Part shown: positions 26,370-44,329 of the stretch, piece after piece
Numbering within the stretch: position 1 is the first letter of the stretch
How the letters are laid out: every line of letters starts with the position of its first letter
Source of the DNA: Chrysomallon squamiferum
Lineage: Eukaryota > Mollusca > Gastropoda > Neomphalida > Peltospiridae
DNA length: 64,000 nucleotides
NCBI GenBank assembly: GCA_012295275.1
Contig: CM022678.1
Location: 16,310,545-16,374,544, forward strand
Reading direction: 5' to 3'
Made by a program: the position numbers and the translations under genes
Notes under the pieces: model-generated
What the model saw: the letters and a program-made list of their open reading frames with translations, nothing else
Databases searched by the model: none
What the model was told of the DNA's origin: nothing

Positions 26370-27239
26370 GGGATAATATATGCCCTTAATATTATTTAGT
26401 TTTATGTGTGTGTATATATATATATATTTTATGTTCCTCTGATATTTCTAATGAACATTTGTGAATCTACTGTTCCAGCTGTGATATTTCGTTGACATTA
26501 ATGTCAAACATTTGTAAATGTGGTGCAAAAAAACCCGTAAAAATCCTCACACAAAAAATAAACACTTAAAAATCCCCACACCCACTAATATTGTTAATTA
26601 TATAACTGTTTCCACTTGATTGTCTTTTTTTGTATGATTTGTATATGTGGGGAAAAAAAACAACAAAAAAACATTTAAAATCCCCACACAAAAAAAGAGA
26701 CACTAAAAAATCCCCACACCGACCAATATTGTTAATTATAAAAAAAATCCTGACATTTATTGTTAATCTTTATTTTCATCCAGTTGTCAGAGCTGTAAAC
26801 AAACTTTCCTTTATTAAAAAAAACAAAAAAAACAAAAACAAAATAATAAATAAATGAAATCTTTTGTTTTCTAATTTAATTAATGTGAAATTAATGTAAA
26901 AAGAAAACAAATATATATTATTTATAGATTACTGTACCTTGTTACCAGTAGTGACAAAATATTTTATATTTTAGTTCATGTAAATCATCACCAGTATTAA
27001 CATAAAATATATATATAAATTAAAAAAAACAAAATAAACCAATCTTTTTTTGCTATTATTTTTTAATTTAATTAATGGTACAGTACTGTAAAAAGAAAAA
27101 TATATACATATATTTGTTGATTACTGTGCCTGGTGAACAGTATAGACTAAATATTTTATATTTTAGTTAATGTAAATTATCACTATTATTACAAAGAAAA
27201 AACATTTTCTTTTTTTATAAAAAAAATATGTTGTTCCTT

Positions 27240-27270
<31 letters not shown>

Positions 27271-27614
27271 CAACAAAAAAAATTTTTTCTCTTTTATTTT
27301 GTAATTTAATCAATGTGACAGTAATGTAAAAAAAAAAAAATATATATATATTATTTGTTGATTAATGTACCTGGTGACCAGTACAGACTAAATACTTTAT
27401 ATTTTAGTTCATGTAAATTATCACCAGTATTAACATCAAATTTGTAAATTTAATTTTATGGTTGAAGTAAAAAACCAAAAAACTAAATCACTGTGTTTGT
27501 TTGTTTGTTTTCATACTGCAAAACCTTTCTTTGTGGAGAATGATAAATTTATAACTCTTGAAATAATAATAATAATAACAGCATTTGTGAAAAGGATGGC
27601 AGGAATGGGCATAA
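26370..27614. repeat. 3' flank of gene A with a complex satellite of about 180 bp
   Basis: Three or more units of about 180-200 bp at 26870-27450 share TTGTTGATTACTGTACCTGG, TGACCAGTACAGACTAAATA and ATGTAAATTATCACCAGTAT. Shorter repeats of a CCCCACACCCACTAATATTG type lie at 26520-26740. An A run is at 27245-27270. The arrays recur in units 2 (37060-37700) and 3 (50500-51350). No gene is supported. Confidence 0.8.
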
Positions 27615-27622
27615 CTTTGAAG

Positions 27623-28673
27623 CAAAATCATCATGTGTCATGTGAATCAGTTTGTCTGGTTTTTATCTGTCCTGTGAGGATCTTCTGAAATAAACCCTGA
27701 AACGAGAATTTTTTATTAATTATTGTCCTAATACTGTATACGTCATTATAACTTATCGATGAAATTGGGTATTGTTAAAATGAGATTTATTTACAATTTT
27801 TTTTAATTGACACTTTTTCATTTATAATCAGCTTTAATTATAATTTATTTTATCAACAATTTATTATTTATCCATAAAATTTTTATATTTATAACAAACT
27901 TTAAATATAATCTATCACATAAATATTCTATTATGTATAATAAACTTTAATTGTAAGTTAATTTAATCAACAATTTACTATTTAAAATGAACTTTAACTG
28001 TAACATATTTTATCAACAATTTATTATTTATAACAAACTTTAATTATAATTTATCCCATGAAAAATATGTATTATTTATAACATACTTTAGTTATAATTT
28101 ATTTTATGTATAATAATTTTATTTACCTTAATTTTGGGGTCTCGGATGTTGAAGACCAGGGTACGATATTTATTTTTATACTTGTGTCCCATGTACTCAA
28201 AATAATTGAACAAAGCCTCCTCAGTCTTCAGTGCCAAAGCCTTAATCTCATCAGCATCTTTTGTTCTGTAATGTTGTCATCAGATATTTGTTATTTTCAA
28301 AAATCCATGTTATGTAATTCTTGTATTGGAAATTTTATAGTGTCTCATAACAAAAAGTAAATCTAAATAGCTAGAAAAAAGAAAAAAGAGGAATAAATAA
28401 AATACTGAAGATAAAAACCAAAAGAATAATTCTTAGCAGAAGAACCACAATTAATCCCTGATACTAAAATTATTTCTTTCATTGTTAGAATTATTAAATA
28501 ATTAACATCTAACACATCCATGAAATGTTTTATGGTAAGCTATTTATTATCTTTAGTTACAAACACTGTAAAGATGTAAAAGACATACCGATTGGCTAAA
28601 GCGTCTCTAAGAGGTTTTTTTCTCTCTCTTTTTCCTTTTCTTTTCCCATTCTGTTTTCCTTGTGAGCCCCCCT

Positions 28674-28705
<32 letters not shown>

Positions 28706-31043
28706 GTCCTCCTTAGTTCTTCTTTCTGTTTTTCTCTTTCTTTCCTTTCTTTTTCTATAAGATACAATAAATTATTACAATTTATACAAGTAATATATAA
28801 AAAGATTGTTTCTGATCTAAAATACAGCATAAATATTTTTTCGTTTGATTTAAATAAGTCTTGATATGTGTATTCTTAAATATGGGTAGGTATAATCTAA
28901 TAGATTTTATTTTCATTACAGTAGAAGCATATTTCCTTGGTATTTTTATTTATATAAACCTTAAGATAGCAATGAAACAAATATTTATTAATATAAATTT
29001 AAATTAAGTACAAATATCTAATTTACCAAAAACAATGGACCATTTCAATGACAGATACAAATCATTTCAAAGAATTAAAATACTTCATTAGAATCAAAAA
29101 ACCCCAATACATACGTAACTTCAGAAGTTAAGGCCTTGGTAAATTCATCTTGACCTTTGCCCTAATGACCTGAAAGGTCGGATGATCTTTGAGCCAAGCC
29201 TCAAGATTTGCTTCTGTGGGAGCCTCACTTGCAGACAAAATTCGACCAGATTTTCTTTCCAGTACATGCAACTTGATCGGACTGTTTGAATTGTCCAGGT
29301 CTGAACCCTGAAATATTTAAGAATAATTAGCTCTGAGATTGGAAGAAAAATAAAATCAATAAATTTACAAATTAAACACTGTTTTAAAATCTTCTAATTA
29401 AGAGCATAGAATTATTTTGGAGACACACAGAGATGCAGACACATTAATACAAAAAAAAAAAAAAAATTACACCTAATGCACACAGAAATCAAATTATATC
29501 ACTTTTTAGAAATTATTTTGGTTAGAAAGCTCTGTGTTTCGTACCTCTTCTAATAATCAGATTTTGTTTTAAAAAAAAAAAAATTCTTTTCAAAGTATTT
29601 ATTTTATTTCCATATGACCTACAATAATACACTTCAAAAGTAGCACAGATTAAATCTTAGCTTACATAAAACAATGACATTGATCAGTTGACTTTGTGCC
29701 AATTGAACTCAGTAAAAAAAAAAAATTAGATTGTTTATAATGTTGAATTAATTAACCTATCAAAATAAATTACTGACATTAAAATTTTCCTGGTTAAACT
29801 TGCCACAAAAGAATAGATTAAACTAATTGACAAAAATAAAAAACAATAACAAAAAATAAAAAGAATGTTAAATGAAAGATAAACAAATAATTGATTGTTT
29901 TCCACTCTAATAGAATATTTAAAAATGTATCATACTTCATTTAATTCTGGTTGGTAAAACACAATCGTTACAAGTAATTGATTAAAAAGAGAATATAGCA
30001 CAAATGTGTGCAAATAAAAACAAACAGGCTGACACGTTGGCATAATTTTAAACCACACTACCCAGCCATTCAATAAAACGTTTTGCAATCAATAAAAGAA
30101 GTAAAACTAATGTTTTATATCTATTATTACTACTTTTAACTTGTGATCATTTTAACTCAATGATATGAGCAAAACAATCAAAGATATATTTGGGTGGAAC
30201 AGAAGATCAAAGTACTTTGAAAGTCAAATTCAGGGACAATATTTAGGTATTTATAGATAGATTTATTCAGAATACATGTTAATTTACTGTGGCATCAAGC
30301 AAGAAATCTCTGACACTGACATTATCTAAAGAATTAACTATCACTTACTTTGCTAAAACCAATCATTTCTCAGTCTTGAGTTCTCGGCATGCTGGGAAAT
30401 GCAGTCATCACTACAGTAAATAGTGCCTGGACGGACATCCTTCGAACATTCCTTACGAATACATTTCTGTTGTTCTTTCAAGACTTTGTCCTCCATGTTC
30501 TAAAAAGAATGAAATATTTAAATTTTAAAAAGGGGTCAGGTGTCATTTACTGGTCATAGTAATCAGGACATTTACTAAGCAAAAGATAACTGAACAAAGT
30601 GTCTTTTGTGTCATAATATAAGACTCTTCAGATGGTGTCTGAGTAATATGCAGACATTAATTTGTTGTTTTGTTGTTTAATTACTAGTGGTGATAATTAT
30701 GAATATTAACATGTTCAGTTACTAATGTTAATGGTTATCACACATACACAATCACACAGTAAGAAGACAGGCATCTTCAAAATATATATCACTTCTTAAA
30801 GGCAGTAAATTTAAAATCTTCGCAAGTACTGTTATTTAAAAGGAACTTTTTTAATTTTTATTTCTGATAAATAAATATAATTCTTACTCGGAAAGCTTTA
30901 AATCCTTGCTTTTTCTTCTCTTCTTGATTTCTCCCAGCACTTTGAGGCAGATGCCGGAGTGACCTTCAACTCTGCTTTTACACTTTCTGCAGCTTTCACT
31001 GGAGTTTTACAGATACAGCTTGACTTATTTGCATGGAATCAGT
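27623..31043 (-). pseudogene. DIDO1-like pseudogene fragment in unit 2 (exons 14-9)
   Basis: Exon equivalents: about 27623-27702 (exon 14, truncated by the junction), 28127-28265 (exon 13, in-frame loss of 21 nt), 28589-28754 (exon 12, the start of the TFIIS domain deleted), 29115-29307 (exon 11), 30349-30499 (exon 10, internal deletion) and 30888-31043 (exon 9, two deletions). No start exon, PHD, exon 15-18 or SPOC is present, so no functional DIDO1 protein is possible. Confidence 0.88.
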
Positions 31044-32317
31044 CTGTGACAAATAAATAAACAGATAAATTAATAAATAAAGAAAAAAAGAAAGAAAGAA
31101 ACAGGATGACTAGATAAATAAAGATTATGTATTTTTATTTTCAAATCTTCTGTTGTTATTTTCTTCACAGCTTAATACAAGACAAGTATCTTTTCAGAGT
31201 ATCAGTATAGAAAAGGAAAATATTTATACAAGCTTTACACCTATACATTTTTCTTCATAGTTTATAAGCACAGACATAACTTTTGTACATGTAAGGCAAA
31301 AAGATTCCACAGCTTTAGGACTACAAAACATATTACCTCTATGGCTTTAATACAATATAATTTTACCTCTACCTTTAGTAAAAAGTATGCCCTAGCTTCC
31401 ATAGGTATATAAAGATTTATATATCTTGAGTACAGGCAAATGTGTTATGATCACAGCTTTAGAGCAGTCAAATGTAATTTTATGTAATAATACTGATCTT
31501 GGATTTAAAAAATATAATAATAAAGAAATAAAGAAATAAAAAATGAAAAGATACAAAACACAACAGTAATACTTACCATAGCTTTAGTACACACAAATAT
31601 ATTACTGTCATAGCTTTAGTGCAAATATATTACTACCATAGCTTTATTACAAACAAATGTATTACCCATTATAGCTTTAGTACAGACAAATGTGTTACTG
31701 TCATAGCTTTTGTACAGACAAATATAGTACCAAAGCTTTAGTACAAATGTGTTACATTAAAGTTTTAGTACAGACAAATGTATTACCATTATAGCTTTAC
31801 AAATATTTATTTAAAATGTATTAATATTGCTGAACTAGAACAGAATACCATAATATAAATTATAACACATGAACAAATGCAAAAACATATTAAAAAATAT
31901 TGCAATGACTACTGTTTCATTAGTTTTCTTTTTCATTTCGTTCTCGAACGCCATATTTTCTCCAATGATTAATTTCTCGAGTGATTAATTTTCGATGGCA
32001 TCTGATTTTGCTAGCTGTTATAACAATATTTTCGTTTAGACTGCTCGATATATATATATTATGATAGCGATATACAGTGAAAACGTACAAAGGAAAATGC
32101 GCATTCTTATTTCTTCAAATTTACAAAAGTTGGATAGATAGTAGTATCGTCAATGCGGTATAATTGTTTAATTTTATTTGGTACCTAAATCATTTACAAC
32201 GAAAAACAGAAGAAGAAGAATTTAATGTTTTAATTAAACAAAAAAAAACAACAAAAAATGAATATTTTTATGCATTATAAAACATTTCCATGATTATCTC
32301 TAATTTAAATTTGGTAC

Positions 32318-32377
32318 TTTTTTCTTTCGGGGCGGGATATTTAAATACGTTAACGTCATTCATACATGGCGTCATTG
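32318..32377 (+). promoter_or_regulatory. Unit 2 copy of the gene A promoter cluster
   Basis: TTTCTTTCGGGGCGGGATAT, the TATTTAAATA element and one ACGTCA are intact, while the second CRE-like site has changed to GGCGTCAT. The donor equivalent TTCAAAG/GTAAGAAC follows near 32435. The pseudogene may still be transcribed. Confidence 0.5.
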
Positions 32378-32783
32378 TTATAAAACAGAAGTCCTATTAC
32401 ATTTTGTTATCGTGGTTTGAAAATTTTCAAAGGTAAGAACTGTTTGAAGTAATGTTTAGTAAGTGGGGATCTAACTACTGCCAAATGACTTTGAACAATA
32501 TTTATTCATTTTTCGAAATGTAACGTGTTATAACTTGTAAACACTTTTCTACAGGATATCCTATAGTTATACTGTTATGTCACATGGTAGCTCCTTGACG
32601 GAAGTCATCTTTTGGACTATTTTATTATTATAGGGATAAATAGTATTAATAATAATAAATTTTAAAAAGCCGCAATTAAAAAAAAAAGAGAGAAAAAAAA
32701 GAAAAACGTTTTCATTTTCTAAGTTTCAAATACTTATATTTACTCTCCCAGTTTGCCATCATTATCATACCTTTAGTATGAAC

Positions 32784-32819
<36 letters not shown>

Positions 32820-32984
32820 CTCTCAGACACACATGTTCAGAAAAACACACGTTCAGGAAAACATCACATATTTCCATATGCAGATGCATATACAAGGTTG
32901 TAGGTTCATATACTCCAAAATAAACCTGCAACCTTGCATCTCTCTTGTGTTGTGGTCGCGTTTTGTGCTGTATTTAGCCAAATT

Positions 32985-33225
32985 TCTTTTTTCTGATCAT
33001 GGATCCTTAGAAATTGAGTGCAAAAGACAGTGCTGAGAAGAAGAAGCGGTTGACGTCCATTGAATTAAAGCTTGAACTCATAGAAATACATGAACCAGGT
33101 GTGCATGTCGTCATTGGCTAGGCACTATGAGCATAGTACTTCTACGTTATGTACCATATTGAATCGGAAGGATTCGATAAAGGCCGTAACTCCAGCGATA
33201 CTCGTTAAAATAATTTGTCTGATCT
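32985..33225 (+). mobile_element. Tigger remnant, unit 2 copy
   Basis: A copy of 19645-19880 with a stop right after the first codons (ATGGATCCTTAG) and further changes. The 5' terminal repeat and leader present in unit 1 are missing. Confidence 0.75.
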
Positions 33226-33540
33226 TCAAGATGAACACACTTTACAAAATCCATTTTTTTCCTTAGAATATTTGTCATTTAAAAATACGTTATTTAAAAA
33301 GATATATGTACACACCCACACTGCATTCATTCATATACACAAACACAACCAAGTATGCATGCACAAAATATATATACATACCAATGTGAAACATGTACGT
33401 TTTCATGTATGCATTCACTTTCATCTCTTTATAAATACGTCTCATACACACACACACAAAAACACACATACACATACACACATGCACACATATTCACATA
33501 CACTATTATAGGATTAAGTTGAAAGTAATTTAATAATCTA

Positions 33541-36782
<3,242 letters not shown>

Positions 36783-37059
36783 TATGACAAAATTTTGATG
36801 GATGGCATATATACATTGGCATATTTTTTCTTCTTCTTAATTTTATTTTCCATTGTTATTCTTAACAATAAATATTAATGTTAATTATAACATATTTTAT
36901 GTTCCTCTGAAAACTGATATTTCTAAGGAACATTTTTGAATCTACCGTTCCAGCAGTGATAATTAGTTGACATTAATTTCAAACGAACATTAATATTGTT
37001 AATTATGTAACTGTTTCCAGTTCACTGTCTTTTTCAGTTTTTTATCATTTGTAAATGTG

Positions 37060-37700
37060 ATGCAAAAAACCCACAAAAAAATCCCCACACTCATTAATAT
37101 TGTTAATTATATAACTGTTTCCAGTTCATTGTCTTTTTTGTATCATTTTTCCATGTGATACAAAAAAACAACTTTCCACACCCACTAATATTGTTAATTA
37201 TATAACTGTTTCTAGTACATTGTCTTTTTAACGAAAAATGTGTTTCTTAATTTTTTTTAAATCCCCCCAAAAAAATCCTCACTTTTATTGTTAATCTTTA
37301 TTTTATTTTTACAGTTGTCAGTTGTAAATAAAATTTCCATTTTCTTATTAAAAAAAAAAAAAAAAAATTCTATTTAGTTTTGTAATTTAATTAATGTGAC
37401 AGTAATATAAAAAGAAAACAAATATATATTATTTGATTTGTAGATTACTGTACCTGGTGACCAGTACAGACTAAATACTTTATAGTTTAGTTCATGTAAA
37501 TTATCACCAGTTTTAACCAAAAATAAAATAAAAACCCTTTTTTATATTTTATTTTGTAACTTAATCAATATGAGAGTAATGCAAACAAACAAACAAATAT
37601 ATATTATTTGTTGATTACTGTACCTGGTGACCAGTACAGACAAAATGTTATATATTTTACTTAATGTAAGTTATCACCAGTATTAACATCAAATTTGTAT
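37060..37700. repeat. Gene A 3' satellite, unit 2 copy
   Basis: Two units of the 180-bp type (TACCTGGTGACCAGTACAGA) and shorter CCACACCCACTAATATTG repeats, fewer than in units 1 and 3. Confidence 0.75.
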
Positions 37701-37772
37701 TTTTTTTCTTCTCCAACTTTTAGTTTTTCTTTTATGGTTGCAGTAATGGCAGGAATGGGCGTAACTTTGAAG

Positions 37773-40700
37773 TCAAATCCTCATGTGTCATGTGAATCAA
37801 TTTGTTTTGTTTTATCTGTCCTGTGAGGATCTTCTGAAATAAACCCTGAAACAAGAATTTTTTTATTAATTATTGTCCTAATACTGTCAACATCATTATA
37901 ACTTATCGATGAAATTGGGTATTGTTAAAATGAGATTTAATTACAATTTTTTTTAATCATCCTTTTTTTATTTATATTGAGCTTTAATTATAATTTATTT
38001 TATCAACAATTTATTATTTATCCATAATTTTTTTTTAATTATTTATCCATAAACAATTTTATCTGTATAACAAACATTCATTATAATTTATCACCTAAAC
38101 ATTTATCATGTATACCAAACTTTAATTGTAGTATATTTTATCAACAATTTATTATTTATAAAGAACCTTAATTATAATTTATCCCATAAAAAATGTATTA
38201 TTTATAACAAATTTCAATTATGATTTATCCCATAAAAAATTTATTATTTATAACATATTTCAGTTATAATTTATTTTATGTATAATAATTTTATTTACCT
38301 TATTCTTGGGGTCTCAGAGTTTGAAGATATTTATTTTTATTCTTCAGTCCCATGTCCTCAAAATAATTGAACAATGCCTCCTCAGTCTTCAGGGCCAAAG
38401 CCGTAATCTCATTCGTTGAGTACATCATAAGCATCTTTTGTTCTGTAATTTTGATATCAGATATTTGTTATTTTCAAAAATCAATGCTATGTAATTGTTG
38501 TATTGGAAATTTTATACTCATAATAAAAAGCAAATCTAAATAGTTAGAAAATAAATTTATTTTGAAATATTAATACTGATAATGGATTTAAAAAATAAAG
38601 AGAGAAAAAACAAAAAACTAAAGATCAAAAACAAAACAATAATACCTAGCAGAAGAACCACAATTAATTACTGATACTAAAATTATTTCTTTCATTCTTA
38701 GAATTATTAAATAATTAACATCAAGTTAAAACATCCATAAAATGTTTTATGGTAAGCTATTTATTATCTTTTGTAACAAAGACTGTAAAGATGTAAAAAA
38801 CATACTGATTGGCTAAAGCGTCTCTAAGAGGTTTTTTAACATTCAGTCTGATTGGATCAGGGCCTTCTGCTCCTTTATTTTTCTCTTCTGATTCCGTTCT
38901 TAACTTCTCGACTTTCTTTCTCTTTTTCATTCTCCCATTATCTTTTCCTTCTGCCCCTCTCACTCTCTTTCTCTTTTCTCTCTCCTCCTTAGTTCTTCTT
39001 TCAGTTTTTCTTTCTTTCCTTTCTTTTTCTATAAGATACAATAAATTATTACAATTTATACAAGTAATATATAAAAGAATTCTTTCTTATCTAAAATACA
39101 ACATAAATATTGTTTCGTTTGATTTAAATAAGTCTTGATTATGTGTATTCTTAAATATGGGTAGGTATAATCTAATGGATTTTATTTTCATTACAGTGGA
39201 AACATATTTCTTTGGGATTTTTATTTATCTAAACCTTAAGATAGCAATGAAACAAATATTTATTAATATAAAATTAAATGAAGTACAAATATCTAATTCA
39301 CAAAAAAAAAAAAATTGACCATTTCAATGACAGATACAAATCATTTGAAAGAATTAAAATAATTCATTATAATCAAAAAACCCCAATACATACATCATTT
39401 CAGCAGGTAAGGGCTGCGTAACTTCATCCTGATATTTGCCCTGATGACCTGAAAGGTCGGATGATCTTTGAGCCAAGCCTCAAGATTTGCTTGTGTGAGA
39501 GCCTCACTTGCACACAAAATTCAACCAGGTTTTCTTTCCAGTACATGCAACTTGATCGGACTGTTTGAATTGTCCAGGTCTGAACCCTGAAATATTTAAG
39601 AATAATTAGCTCTGAGATTGTAAGAAAAATAAAATCAATAAATTTACAAATTAAACACTGTTTTAAAATCTTCTAATTAAGAGCATAGAATTATTTTGGA
39701 GACACACAGAGATGCAGATACATTTATAACAAAAAAAAACAACAACAACCAAACTTACACCAAAATATTTTAATTATATCACTTTTAGAACATATAAATC
39801 AGGAAATTATTTTGGTTAGAAAGCTCTGTGTTTCATACCTCTTCTAATAATCAGGTTTTGTTGAAAAAAAAAATTATTTTCAAAGTATTTATTTTATTTC
39901 CATATGAATTACAATAATACACTTCAAAAATATCACTAATTAAATCTTAGCTTACATAAAACCCTGACACTGATAAGTAGACTTTGAGCCAATGCAACAA
40001 AACAAAATTAATTAAATTGTTTTTAATGTTGAATTAATTAACCTATCAAAATAAATTACTGACATTAAAATTTTCCTGGTAAAACTTGCCACAAAAGAAT
40101 AGATTAAACTAATTTACAAAAATAAAAAAGAATGTTAAATGAACGAGAATAAACAAATAATTGATTGTTTTACACTCTAATCAAATATTTCAAAATGTAT
40201 CATACTTCATTTAATTCTGGTTGATAAAACACAATCGTTACAAGTAATTGATTAAAAAAAGAGAAATGTGTGCAAATAAAAACAAATAGGCTGACACATT
40301 GGCATAATTTTAAAACACTCTACCCAGCCATTCTATAAAACTTTTTTCAAAGAATAAAATACGTAAAACTAATTTTTTATATCTATTATTACTACTTTTA
40401 ACTTGTGATCAATTTAACTCAATGATATGAGCAAAACAATTGGAGATATATTTGGATGGAACAAAAGATCAAAGAACTTTTAAAGTCAAATTCAGGGACA
40501 ATATTTAGGTATTTATACATGATTTATTCAGAATACATGTTAATTTACTGTGGCACAAAGCAAGAAATCTCTGACGTACTTTGCTAACACCAATCATTTC
40601 TCTGTCTTGTCTGATGTCTTTACCTCTACCTTTAATAAAAATATTCCCAAATGGATTTCAGATGTGTTACCATCACAGCTTTAGAACAGATAACTGTATT

Positions 40701-43113
40701 ACTTTCACAGTATCAATAAGACAAATGTGTGATCATTATATCTTTAGTACAGACAAACATGTTACTGTCAGAGCTTTAATGCAGACAAATATATAACCTT
40801 CTTAGCTTTGATACAAACAAAGGTATTACCATCATAGCTTTAGTACAGACAGGACAAACATGTTCCTCGTTGTTTTTTTTCCATGTCCTTCCCTCTGTTC
40901 TTAGATATCCCTATACAACTTCCATGGAACCATTCTTAACAGTCATCACAGGAGATCATAAATCTGAAATTCAATTTAGTTTAGAATCCTAGTGTAGCAT
41001 AACATAAAAATTTAATCATTTATATTCAATTAAAATGGATATAAATATAATAGATAAATAAATAATAATTAATGCAACGTCAAAGAGTTGGCATTCAAAA
41101 TAAACAAGTTATATTTTCACCAAGGGATTTTGTATATGTCTTTAATTTTCGAAAACTGAAAAATCTGGCCAAGAACAAAGTTTCAATAAAGAAAGAGAAA
41201 TGAAAATAAATGTATTATAAGCATGTTGCATGGAAAGTTTTGAGATTGAAATTACATCAGGATATATTACACATTAAAAGTTAACCTCAGCATCTTTCCA
41301 CAGAAGGAAAAAGCACAAAACAATGGCCTTAAGTGTCAAGTCCTACAAACAAGATGAATAAAAGATGTAAAAATGTTTCATTATTATATACCTGTTATTG
41401 TGTGGCTTGCGGCAAATGCAATATAATGTGTCTGGATCATTTCTACGTTCCCAATCAGAATCATTTTCATCATCTTCAAAACTCAGCTCTCTACTATCAT
41501 CTGAAAGAAATACATTTCAAAATGACTTACTACCTGGCTACTGTATCTAAATGTATTAAAACAATAACAAATATCTGTCTATACGTTTATGTGTGTGAAT
41601 GTGTGTGTATGTTTGTGTTTGCTGCACTAAATAATCTGATGTGTATATCTAATTAAAAAATAATAATAATAATAAAAATACTAACTAATGAAAAATAAAA
41701 AATAAAAAAGAATTTCTTTATACACTGTGACACAGGTAATTATATATTTTTAATTTATGAAATATATCCTTTTTAATTGTTGTTGTTCTTTTTTATATTT
41801 CTTAGGATCTTGAAGATGAAACAAATAATTATTTAAATCTAAAATTTGAAATCTGTTCAATTTATCTCATTGTAGAAAGATAAAAAGCGACTGCTAAAAA
41901 ATAATAATAGAAAGAAAGAGAAGGAAAAGTGATAATCGATATACCAAGATGACACTGGAAGAGAATAGGTTACTAAACAATCATCTGATCTGTCTATGTG
42001 AAATAGTGAAAAAATGATCAACTTTTACAACTGACAACATTTGTTTTTCTCTCTCCAGTAAAAATTGGTGTTCTATAGCCAAAATTAATGAAACCTAGAT
42101 ATAAATTCAACTTGTAGGTAAAAACAAAAATATGTTAGCCAAATACTGATACAAATTCAGTTTGTAAATATAAATAAAAAATTATTAGCCAAGCTTTCTA
42201 AAATTCGAAATATAGGTAGATGTAAATAAAAACAGACAAGGGCAATCTGATCAATTATATGTGTAAAATGCAACTTGTAGATGTAAGTAAAACTGATCAG
42301 TGAAATTTAATAAAACATAGAAATTCAGCTTCTAAATGAAGTTAAATCAGACAAAGTTAATAAAACACATATGAAAATTCAACTTGCAGATATAAAATAG
42401 TCTAAAAGAAAACTTCAACCATATTCAGTAAAAATGAAACAGAAATACAACTGTCACTTGGCATCTGATTCAAACACTATTTTAAGATTTCATCAGACTA
42501 GCTTTGCCTTTCTTCACAAAATGTTTGGGCTTTTAGACAGTTTAAGAAAATGAAGAACTGGTTTTTTTGAGACACAATTCAAGGATTTCTGATGTACATA
42601 GTGTATAATTAGTTTAAATAGATATTTAAAAACTCTGAACCTAACTCTCCTGGGAGAAAGCCGTCTAGATTCCAGTGTTCTACGTGACTGTTTGGGTTTA
42701 TCACTGTGGCCACATTACTGGTTATTATAACTGACTGGTTCACAATCTGCTTCAAAGTTGAATTACCAAACTGAGTGGTTTGTGATGTAAGTAATTCTCC
42801 AGGAACAGTAGATTCCAAAACAGTTGGAGTTGAATCTGGTGTGTCTGCTCTATTTTGTGCTGCTAAAACTGAATCAGATGCTGATGACTCTGAAACTGGC
42901 ACAACTGAAGCTTGTGTTGTTGCTGATGATGCGAGTGCAGCACTTGATTTTGGTCCTCATGTCACCAACTTCAATTGTAAATTAGATGAAACTGTTTCCA
43001 AAGAGTTTCAATAATATCAGATATTTTGATCTGGTGAAGTGAAGTTTAGTTTCAGGACTTAATACACTTGCTATCTGTGTAGCTGTTGTTTCTGCCTTCT
43101 GCAGTGATTCCGA
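37773..43113 (-). pseudogene. DIDO1-like pseudogene fragment in unit 3
   Basis: Equivalents: about 37773-37848 (exon 14), 38299-38445 (exon 13), 38807-39029 (exon 12), 39406-39590 (exon 11), 40577-40610 (exon 10 trace), 40845-40974 (exon 8), 41392-41501 (exon 7), 42646-43113 (exon 1). The PHD copy has lost a zinc ligand (first Cys of MICC to Ser) and has a stop where the first Glu of EEWYHG was. The acceptor before exon 1 is destroyed. Exons 2-6 and 9 are missing. Confidence 0.88.
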
Positions 43114-43732
43114 CATTTCAAACACATAAAAAAATGGAAAAAAATAAAAAAATAAACCAAGACAGTTTTCCGTTATACAACCAAACCACGTTACTAATAC
43201 TAATAATAAATATGCTAAAATAAACACACAATTAATACTAAGTGATCACTGAAGAAATACACACTAAATTATGGAAGGTAGTTGCTATTTCATTATTTGT
43301 TCAGACTTCAAGTGATTAAGTTTTAAATATAAATGACTGACACACACGAGTACAATTGAAGTATGCTAGTTCCTGATTCAGTTCAAGTGAAATACTCTAA
43401 TTTTAGAAATGGGAATATTTATCGGTAGTTATTTATAAACGACAACACGTAGATAAGGGAAAGAAATTAACTAAAGGCCGAACCCTGGAACGAAATAAAA
43501 CAAAAACGAAAATAAATCTCACACCATTATTATGACACTGGGCACTTGTGTCTACATCATTTGTAAGCACAACATAATAACTCAATATATATATAAGAAG
43601 CAAACAAAGTTGTGCCAAATCCAATCTAACGTATATTCGTAATTCTAATTCAGTAATTCACTAATTGTAATCTATGTTCTAACTTACTTAATTTTCTAAA
43701 CCTGCTTCATATTTTACTTTGTCTGCTTACCT

Positions 43733-43890
43733 TAACCATCACACTTCGTACAGAACAGCTAATTATAATGTGCAAATCGATGACTGCAGCTAGTACATGT
43801 CAAAAGTCGGAATTATTTCATTTCTTTCGTTAAACTCTCATCGACATTTTCGCAAAATAAAGCCACCATTAGAAGTGCGTGGCTGCTTCC
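43733..43890 (-). pseudogene. Copy of DIDO1-like 5' UTR exon and start region, unit 3
   Basis: The donor region (GGTTAAG/GTAAGC) is intact, but the YY1-like core is mutated (AATGGTGGC). It is the only extra copy of this start region in the window. Confidence 0.65.
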
Positions 43891-44329
43891 TAAACATTAA
43901 TATTTCTTATGAATTATAAATAGCCGTTACTTGATTCTAGAAATATTTATCCGAAATATATTAGTACAGCTTAAATAGAACAGCATACCATAATATAAAT
44001 TATAACACACATTGAACAAATGCATGAAGATATTAAAATATATTACAATGTCGACTGTTTCATTAGTTTTCTCTTTCATTTCATTCTCGATAGTCATTTG
44101 TTCTCCAATATCTGAGTGATTAATTTTGGAAAGCATCTGATTTTGGTAGCTTTTATAACAATATTTTCGTTTAGATTGCTCGATATATATATATATATAT
44201 TATGATAGCGATATACAGTGAAAGCGTACAAAGGAAAATGCGCATTCTTATTTCTTCAAAGTTACAGTAGTTGAATAGAGTGTAGTACCGTCAATGCGGT
44301 ATAATTGTTTACTTTAATTTGGTACCGAA

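Noticed and set aside
27623-31043. Processed (retro) copies of DIDO1-like exons
   Set aside because: Introns and intronic minisatellites are present in the same order, and there is no poly-A tail at the junction. This is DNA-level duplication.
33215-33511. His/Thr-rich open frames around CA repeats (also 20126-20507 and 45855-46105)
   Set aside because: They come from CACACA-type microsatellites in the 5' intron of gene A and its copies, with no conservation of reading frame between units.
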